NCBI RefSeq assembly: GCF_026213295.1
Contig: NC_079419.1
Coordinates: 21,703,180 to 21,767,179 of the forward strand
Direction of reading: 5' to 3'
Length of the DNA: 64,000 nucleotides
From: Gadus chalcogrammus
Lineage: Eukaryota > Chordata > Actinopteri > Gadiformes > Gadidae
Part shown: positions 56,759 through 64,000 of the stretch, one piece after another
Position numbering within the stretch: the first letter of the stretch is position 1
How the letters are laid out: every line of letters begins with the position of its first letter
Notes under the pieces: model-generated
Seen by the model: only the letters and a program-made list of their open reading frames with translations
The model's database searches: none
Told to the model about the DNA's origin: nothing
Translations under genes and position numbers: made by a program

Positions 56759-57060
56759 GCATTTATCACTACGTGGGGCCCAGGCTATTGGAGCACACCA
56801 ACGGTGTGGGGCCCTGAAACGTTGTGGGGCCCAAAATGGTGGGCCCCACACCGTTTTTCATCCCTCTGTGCTCAGGAGCCTCCCCTGATGTGTCTCTTGC
56901 TTTTTTTTAGCTTTTTGAAATTTGGCCCACAAAGTGACAAAAACTAGGTACGTGTGTAAAAGTGTGTGTGCTCACTATCGCCCCCTTTACCGGACCCCAG
57001 TACTGAACCCGATACACACTTACACACTCCGGGCCCCACAAAGTGCCAAAAACTAGGTAG
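56757..57060. repeat. GGGGCCC-rich repeat block
   Basis: GTGGGGCCC recurs four times and its inverse GGGCCCCAC twice, with CACCAACGGTGTGGGGCCC and GGTGGGCCCCACACCG forming imperfect palindromes. AAAGTG(A/C)CAAAAACTAGGTA also occurs twice (near 56930 and 57038). Probably a small non-autonomous repeat. Confidence 0.65.
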
Positions 57061-57874
57061 GCCAATGTGTGTAAAAGTTATTCTTCAGTTCTTCTGTAGG
57101 GTTTATTGGCAAAACACAACAACCTATCACTGTCAGGGCTTTTGGGGAAACAGCAGGCAAAGCATATCATAATAGTATTAAGCTCCGAAGAGAAATTGTA
57201 GTAATCTAGTTTTAAATTTGTTTAAATATATTTACTTTTATTTGTTCCTTTTTTCCGCATTTATCTCTTGTTCACACTCCAGTCCAAGTTGGATTGTCAA
57301 CCGCCAAATACAGAAGAAGGAGGTGGGCTGATAGTGATGGCGTGGTGAAACTATTTGAAGCCAGTGTTAAATAGTCACATATATTAAAGGTCATTCTATC
57401 AATTTATTCTACTTCATTTAAGAATGCTCAATTCTGATTGGCTGGGAGGGGTGCATTAATCCGGCATATTGCCCGCTGACTTGTCGGTTCTACTTGCTGC
57501 TGACTGAGCACAGTAGATCAATACGCCCCTTGTATCGTTTTCTATTGCATACATTTCCAACATGAAGTCCATAGTAAAAATAAACCAAGGAGTGCATGTT
57601 TGATCGAAGGTCATTAAAACTGACTTGATATGAATGTAGCAACTACGTTATTGAACTAGTGATCAGATCCAGCCTTGTGTGGTTGCTATAGAAACGAGTT
57701 ACCTACAGGTGAGCTAACGTTATTCACCGTAGTTCTAAAGGGAACTACTTTTCGAGGGAGATGAACTTAAACAGAGTATACATTTAATAAGCATGCAATA
57801 CGAATAAGAAAAAGGCTAATTATTAAAGTATTTGAATTGTTTTATTATGTTGGCCGGCGCGAAGTAGAATAAAC
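57061..57874. other. No gene recognised
   Basis: AT-rich sequence with no supportable coding frame. From about 57420 it shares TTGCCCG/GCCCGG-type motifs with the hairpin that follows, so part of it may belong to the same element. Confidence 0.4.
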
Positions 57875-58003
57875 GGAATAATCACCTCAAGGCAGGGCAA
57901 TAAACAGTTTGATATGCCCGGCTCGCGGAAGGTTACCCAGGTAAGCCGTCCACGAGCCGGGCATATCAAACTGTTTATTGCCCGGCCTCTCGGTGATTAT
58001 TCC
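57875..58003. repeat. Hairpin with 31-bp perfect core
   Basis: Arms 57875-57925 and 57953-58003. The inner 31 bases (from GGGCAATAAACAG to CCCGGCTCG) are an exact inverted repeat with a 27-base loop. The outer arms GGAATAATCACC/GGTGATTATTCC extend it with mismatches. Possibly a foldback MITE core or a structured RNA; no coding content. Confidence 0.9.
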
Positions 58004-58554
58004 TTACTTGTAATACACTCAATAGGCTATACTGCCCTGCAAGAGTCCAGACATGGCAAGACTGACAAGTAAATAAATCAATATATCTTAATACATTTTA
58101 TGCATCGTTCATGTATTCATTCATATAAATGAAATGTATATTTTGTTTAGTGTATTATTATGGGTATGAAACATGACAATACAGAGGGATCTAATAAATA
58201 TCTTATGTCAAATGAATAACACATAATGAAGGGAACAATTCTTTTCAAACTGTCGCAGTGTGATAACAAAGTAAGGAGCAGTGAATGTGCTTGTGCAACT
58301 TAAAAATTTGTGTTTAGAAACAAAACATTTTCCACTATGCTGGGGTTCAGACTATTTCTCATTTTATAAACAACTTCTCCTGCTTTGGATAACACACTCT
58401 TTCACATGGTACAGATGAGGGTACGTCTATATCACTCACAAACCAGCAAATCGCCAATACTGATACTACCCAACAAAGTGTAAGTGGAGTGGATCCACAA
58501 TAAGCGAAGCACAATTAAGTCCCATTACCTATCCCAGACAGCAATGGGGCGTCG
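58004..58554. other. No gene recognised
   Basis: AT-rich, no coding frame or clear repeat seen. Confidence 0.4.
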
Positions 58555-58760
58555 AAAACGGGTTGATTGTTGGTTAAAATAGTCGGTTTCCGTCAGACGA
58601 CTAAAATTCACCGTTGAATCAACGTGGTGGATAGTCGTTATTTCGACGGTCGGAGAATGTCGAAAATACTACGTTGTTTCAACGATGATTTGCGTGCTAA
58701 TTTTCAACGTCATTTACCACACGTCGAAATGGCGTTGAATTGAGGTTGTAACGCATATTA
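58555..58760. repeat. Cluster of CGTTGAA/TTCAACG short inverted motifs
   Basis: CGTTGAATCAACG, GTTGTTTCAACG, TTTTCAACG, GGCGTTGAAT, GTCGAAAA and TTTCGAC recur within 200 bp in both orientations. It resembles the internal structure of a palindromic fish MITE. No outer terminal repeats defined. Confidence 0.6.
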
Positions 58761-59336
58761 GCAATTTTCCTGATATTTCGATTGTCATTTTGTAATGAGA
58801 TCAATTAATGCTTATCCTTGTAGATAATCTGCAGGTATGGCCATTGAATGTCGCAGCTACAACTATTTCTGGCAGGAAAACTGGTCCATATACTTTTAGC
58901 AAGCTCACACAAACAGTTTTCACAAATGCAATAAAGATCACTGGTTAAGAAAACCCCATTACAACAGTAGCATTTGAGAGGGGTTAAAACACAGAAGCTG
59001 CAATTTAGAAATCCTAGTAAAGCGATGTAAACACCATGAGATCTACTCACGATTCACATTAGTTCAGATCCAAAGTTAGTCATAAGATAAGCCCCAAAGC
59101 CCACTTACCTTATTGATTTCCACGCCCCTATTCTTTGAAATAATTACTCAAGAGTTTGGCTTGACAAAGATTAAGGTTTTAGTACCCATTTGATTGTGTT
59201 TTTTGAAAACTGTTAAGGAATAAACAAACTACATTAATGGAAATGTGTTGCAAGGTTGTAATAACACAGAAAAACAAGTTAACTTGAAATAAACAAACAT
59301 ACATGTAATGGAGCGGGAGAGGGAATACAGTAACCA
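58761..59336. other. No gene recognised
   Basis: A short Cys-rich open frame on the minus strand (58805-59050) has no recognisable motif, and I do not call it a gene. Otherwise AT-rich spacer. Confidence 0.4.
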
Positions 59337-60311
59337 GGGGTCAGCAACCTTTTCAACATTCAGTGCCAGTTTGACATTTTCTCGTTAATATGCCATAAGA
59401 AACAATGTATTAAATATTAAGCTGAATTATGACACAGCGACCAAAAATATTTCCAACACATTAAATGTTTGTTATCTCAAACATCTCAAAGCACTACTTT
59501 CAGAAACTTATTCAAAAAACCATTTGCACTGAGAAGTGTAAATGTGGAAACGTCCGCATCAATATCTTTAAAGACATGTACAGCTTTACAAAAAATATGT
59601 GAAGGCCATGCTTACATATACAGGCCACAACTATTTTTGATATCATTTCAGAACACTGCTTTCAGTGACTAATTTAAACATCTTTGCACTGGTAGGAAAT
59701 GCCCAAAAAACAGAATAAAGTGGGGGAAATAAATCTGTAGTAATGATTATGCTGCCGCATTGTAGAAGGGAAGAAATTGAATAAAATAAAAATCCCAAGT
59801 GTGCCAATGTAGTATGCAGTAAAATAAACAATGAGGCATAGCAAACACTTACGGAATGGCTTCAAATTACATTCCCCAAACATAGATGTGGACAAAGGAG
59901 ATGCATGAAAGAGACAAGTAGTTGTCTTCATCTCCGTAACAAGAAATAGTGATGGCAAAATTTACACCCAAACAGCAGAGGTGCATTTAATCGATGGGAT
60001 ATGTGAAATGGGCTTTTTTTGTACCTAAATCAACTGTAGATGATAAAGACTGAACCAGAGGATAGCACACTGTTTTGGAGAAAAGCACATGCTGGAGCAT
60101 CGCTTATAAAGGAGCACACCTTAGAGGTTTACCTCTGAAGGTTCTCTCAGCAGCTGGGTGAGATCATCGACAAATGCTTTAAGGTAGTCATACATCATAC
60201 ACATTGTTGGTACCCCCGTGTTAAAACAAAAACTTGAAACTGACAAAAGTAACTATACATCAATATTTCTTAGTAATGAGACTTTTTATGGAATTTTGGA
60301 ACAGAATAATT
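59337..60311. other. hAT-like left terminus followed by undefined sequence
   Basis: CAGGGGTCAGCAACCTTTTCAACATTCAGTGCCA at 59337 has the form of a hAT terminal repeat. No inverted partner was found downstream, so the element is truncated or its other end is diverged. The remainder is AT-rich without a supportable gene. Confidence 0.5.
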
Positions 60312-60417
60312 AAGCAATATCACACAAGAGGGAGTGCTGTTGTACTGAATATCAGCACGGCTGTGATTCTCTTCCCAGCCGTAGTACAACAGCACTCACT
60401 CCTGAGTGATATTGCTT
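60312..60417. repeat. Hairpin with 35-bp arms
   Basis: Arms 60312-60346 and 60383-60417 (AAGCAATATCAC...GCTGTTGTACT and its inverse, a few mismatches) with a 36-base loop. A related motif, AGTGCTGTTATACT...CAGCACT, occurs near 60731. Confidence 0.9.
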
Positions 60418-60963
60418 TTATCCAACAGTTCTACAAGCACCAATCATTAGTTAACAATAATAATTAACAACATATTATGTTCAGATTTCTTTGGTTCATT
60501 AATGATTTATTTGGCTCCGCCAACACAAATAGATCCGCAACTGGACTGAACTGTTGCCAAGCAACACAAACACATTAGCATTACATTAGGTTCCCTTGTT
60601 CCTCTTCTGGCGACCATTCTTAATTCAACTTAATTCAGCTGCAATCTAAGCTACAAAAAGATTGTTGATAACATTAACGGTTATGAGAACACCCGTAAAG
60701 CGGAGCGATACGTGGATAGTTAAAAGACCCAGTGCTGTTATACTCTATATCAGCACTGGAATGCCTCTTGTCCAATCAAATTACTTGGTCGGAAGGAACT
60801 GACTTGGATAATTTGTAATAATCTTCATCTTCTGCCTCAACTTCTTGTAGTAGAGCTTCTTGGCCTCTTGTGGCACAAAGAACTGCAGCATTTATTGGAG
60901 AGTGCATTCAGATTCCATATATAAATAGTTAAAAAAAAAAAAAAATCAGGTATACAGGACCAT
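60418..60963. other. No gene recognised
   Basis: AT-rich, with the partial hairpin-like motif near 60731-60765. No coding frame. Confidence 0.4.
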
Positions 60964-60988
60964 GCGGAGGGCCGATCCAATGTGTTGG
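60964..60988 (+). repeat. 25-bp repeat, copy 1
   Basis: GCGGAGGGCCGATCCAATGT and five further bases are identical to 61717-61741. Confidence 0.9.
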
Positions 60989-61716
60989 CTGAGCTACAGC
61001 CTTGACAACCTGATAGTGCTTAATTTCATAATGCATTTGATGGTGTTGCCTTTGATTCACGAATTCTCCATTCAGCCCACTGCACGCATTCTCCTTCATC
61101 TTCTGCAAGACACAAATGCAAACATAAGAAATGAATAAGAGAAATCACAACACTTAAGATTTATCTGCCAGTTTACGTCTACCCGCCTGTCCAAAGAACA
61201 GTGGCGGTTGTCATATTAAATCTAGGCACTAAGGCCACATACAGCTGATGCTCATGAAGTAAGGCAGATAAGAAACTGATAACTACTGATTTCTCCTTTC
61301 CTGGCACAGTCCTTAACATATGTAATGAGGCTAAAAACGTATAACATTACATAACTGACGACCAGTCTAATGACCGTGAAATTTGCAGGCAGTATCGTAT
61401 GATGTATGCACAAGCTAATATGCTTATCAGAAAATTTGGTATGTGTTCATCTTCTGTGAAAATAACACTTGCTGCTTCTTGCTACAAAAGAAGCGGCATT
61501 CAATTATGGTATGAGGCTACAACTCAAAGTGCCTAGATGGAGTAGCGCAAGCCTTCCGTTTGTGAATGTTGATGTGCCAACTTGTCCTGCTGTTCTCAGA
61601 AACCTTATGTATAGATGTATGTGTAGACTACTGTGTCTTGCAACAAGTAAGGGATAATGGACCACGTTAGACTATCAAAAGTTAATACACGTTCTAGATG
61701 ATAATGCAGCCCCAAA
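60989..61716. other. No gene recognised
   Basis: AT-rich spacer between the two identical 25-bp repeats. Short open frames only. Confidence 0.4.
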
Positions 61717-61741
61717 GCGGAGGGCCGATCCAATGTGTTGG
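61717..61741 (+). repeat. 25-bp repeat, copy 2
   Basis: Identical to 60964-60988. It is followed at once by GGGCGCCCTCTGGAGGCGCCC, a small GC-rich stem. Confidence 0.9.
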
Positions 61742-61749
61742 GGCGCCCT

Positions 61750-61993
61750 CTGGAGGCGCCCTTAAAATATACGAAACAAGCAAAATTAAACCAAACATGT
61801 TCCCAAATGGAACGGAGAAGGGAGGGGGCGGGGGATTAAAGTTAGGGCGCACTGAAACCCTCACCGTAGTACGCAGGACAATGCGACAAAGCCATCTATC
61901 CCATTCTATAGAAAATATTGAGATATATATCGTATATCGCGAGTCAGCCAAAAAATATCGGGATATGATATTTAGCCCATATCGTGCAGCCCT
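61750..61993. mobile_element. Fragment of a hAT-type element (right end)
   Basis: The right end, read inverted, is TTAGGGCTGCACGATATGGGC with ATATC-rich subterminal sequence, the same style as the element at 46790-48196. The left end is not identifiable, so only one side is supported. Confidence 0.5.
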
Positions 61994-62004
61994 AATCTGA
62001 ATAC

Positions 62005-62228
62005 AGACGTCGCAAAACCTCTACATCCAGCTCTCCAACAAGAAGTTGACAACGAAGACCTTACGAATGGCACAAGCAGGCGATTTGTTCACTGATGCAT
62101 TTCCAATGCAAAAACCCTGACAACCAATTGGAGTGGAGACGCTGCAAACCCTCTCCATCCAGCTCTCCGAGAAGCAGTTGACAACAACGGAGACCCTACA
62201 GATAACACAAGCCCGTGATTGTTTCACT
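62005..62228 (+). repeat. Diverged tandem pair of ~90-bp exon-like units
   Basis: AGACG(T)C(G)GCAAA...CTC(T/C)(A)CATCCAGCTCTCC...GTTCACT occurs at 62005-62093 and 62137-62228. Translated on the plus strand the units give related peptides (IQLSNKKLTT and IQLSEKQLTT), but a stop lies between them. The parent gene or element is unknown. Confidence 0.7.
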
Positions 62229-62970
62229 TGCTCCAAATTAAACGGTAAGGGAACTAATTTCAGACAAAGCATCTTTGCACTTTTGTTTTTTTCAAAGGTA
62301 TCTGATGGGTTTGCACAAATAGGAAGTAGGCTAATTATATTTGAGGTTATCTGGCACAACATTGTATTGTTATTGTTGGTGGCATCATTGAATTTTTTTT
62401 TTTACAAGCAGTCGCAATTGCAAGAACTAAAATATTACTGACTGGCTATGCAAACTGCAGCTTACTGATGTTTCATGAATGGTCTTAGTGAGTTAATATT
62501 TCTTTTTATGGAGTTTCTGCAGAATTGGCCTGTTAAGAGCTACCTTTGCCCTTAAGAATTCAATACACGTCAACACAAAATAACCTTGTTGTCCTGGAGA
62601 TGTTTTGAACAGGCATGCCAGTTTCAAGGCCCTCGGTCAGGACTCGAGTGTGAGACACTGCTTCAGAGACTAAAAGGGAAAGTTGCAAGAGTAAAAGAAA
62701 AACATCAGTTACACCAAATATGTCAAACCACTTGGGTGTCTTGACCACAGTACACATAATCATGTCTTTTATTTTCTCTCTTACTACAGGCTTTTTACAA
62801 TGTATAATGTCCTGCACAACTAAATTGCCCAAACAAGTTCTAGCTTTTGTGAGGGAAAATAACCTTGAAATGACGGGTACATGAATTGATCCTGGCAAAA
62901 ACATAAAATGGCACCCAAGCAAAATACACAAATAAGGTAAAACGAACATTAACCTTGACGTTCCAGTTTC
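62229..62970. other. No gene recognised
   Basis: T-rich sequence. An open frame of about 129 codons on the minus strand (62560-62949) has no recognisable domain and is not called. Confidence 0.4.
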
Positions 62971-63054
62971 TGGGGAGCCTCGAGCGTCAGGTTCAAGAGC
63001 AGTTGACTGCTCGAGCTATACACTGCTCCTGAACCAGGCGCACGAGCCTCCCCA
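62971..63054. repeat. Hairpin with 33-bp arms
   Basis: Arms 62971-63003 and 63022-63054 (TGGGGAGCCTCGAGCG... and its inverse with about five mismatches) around an 18-base loop. GC-rich against an AT-rich background. Confidence 0.88.
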
Positions 63055-64000
63055 GGGAAGATGCTCATCTTCCGTTGATGTAGTTGGCAACTACGGTCGT
63101 ACTGACATTTACAGCAATAACCTATTAATTATTTCATATTATATACAACTCTTGGTAAGTAGAATAACACGAATGGCGATCATGTTTGACTGTCGGTCTG
63201 TTAGCAACTTTAGTTCGACCATATTCGTTCATAGATGACTAACTAGATATACTAACTAACGTTAGCTTTATCATCAATGACATTCAGCTAAACTCTGTGC
63301 CAAATTGCTTATGGCTACTGCTATGCCAGGATAAGTTATTGCGGTTATCACAGCTGTGTATATTTACTTCACATTAACGTAGTCTATGTTTATATTAGAC
63401 TACGTTCATATATGAGTAACATTAAGAAACAACATTGCTCATATGGCCAACTTAAAATGTCAAATTGCCAAAGAATAGCAGCTAAATGTCCGTTATATCA
63501 GAGACATCTATTGCGCTCGAGACATCGTTTGATTTGATTATCAAAGTTCATGACAGATTCTAGAAGGACATTGATAAATTATTAACGATTTCATGTTTAC
63601 AAAATTGTTCGTTTGCTGTACTACAAGTAATGGAATTGTTATACCAATAATACTATGAATGTCATCCATTATATTCGTTTTAGTCCCATTTCCCAATAAA
63701 TAACGTTGTCACGGTCACGCGCTGCGTCCCTGACTAGCAGCTGAATCCCGCGAAACCGTCGCGGGGAAATCCAAATCATTAAAATGATCAATATACTACG
63801 GGAAATCGACCCGTGGACATGTCGGCCCAGCTACATATTGTACCATAATACTAAATAAAACCAAATATTAATGACCCTTCACCCAAGCCTCCAGAAGGGC
63901 AAGAAAAAAAATCGAATATATGCAGTAACGCGCTCACACTAACTAGACTTCTTTATGTAACTTAACTGCGTGCTGAATCCAACGTATCGTAATATTATTT
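63055..64000. other. No gene recognised
   Basis: AT-rich to the window end. A short palindromic CCGCGAAACCGTCGCGG lies near 63748. No coding frame, RNA gene or repeat boundary that I can support. Confidence 0.4.

Noticed and set aside
62560..62949. 129-codon minus-strand frame as a host gene
   Set aside because: No domain, signal or splice context, and composition is like the surrounding AT-rich DNA.

Overview
The window reads as vertebrate, most probably teleost, nuclear DNA. Introns have GT/AG sites, there are long CA/GT microsatellites, and the transposon mix (DIRS, BEL/Pao, Merlin, P-like, hAT and Harbinger elements, plus retroviral copies) is typical of fish genomes. I see no convincing host gene. 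Almost every coding stretch belongs to a mobile or viral element, most of them decayed.

Layout. 0.4-1.3 kb: a Merlin (IS1595-like) transposase in two exons. 2.5-10.5 kb: a degraded endogenous retrovirus with one LTR, gag, a protease start, an integrase remnant and an env remnant, interrupted by foreign DNA including a tRNA-derived SINE. 10.5-14.3 kb: a pogo-like fragment, then the 3' half of a DIRS retrotransposon with reverse transcriptase/RNase H and tyrosine recombinase. 14.3-14.8 kb: a P-element-like fragment. 14.95-16.97 kb: a TTAA-flanked element holding a 0.4-kb foldback. About 17.3-51.6 kb: an integrated Maverick/Polinton of the adintovirus type. 51.8-56.6 kb: a multi-exon hAT transposase. 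56.6-64 kb: microsatellites, hairpins and short repeat fragments without recognisable genes.

The centrepiece is the Maverick/adintovirus. Its plus strand carries two unknown genes, a Bcl-2-like relic, a retroviral-type integrase with chromodomain, a penton-like minor capsid protein, a basic pX-like core protein, a double-jelly-roll major capsid protein and an adenain-like protease. Converging on it from the minus strand are a five-exon early-type gene, a protein-primed family B DNA polymerase, a packaging ATPase and a conserved unknown late gene. Replication (polymerase), integration (integrase) and virion assembly (capsids, protease, ATPase) are thus all represented. The copy is inactive: frameshifts, stops and seven foreign insertions interrupt it. 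I place the insertions at 19702-20898, 24899-25906, 26983-30965 (which itself holds an LTR element), 31431-33936, 36648-38164, 39215-46661 and 46790-48196. Six of the seven have recognisable target-site duplications, so the order of events can be read. Removing about 19 kb of insertions leaves about 15 kb, a normal genome size for this group.

The five-exon gene at 49754-51482 stands out because it stays open across all junctions while its neighbours are broken.
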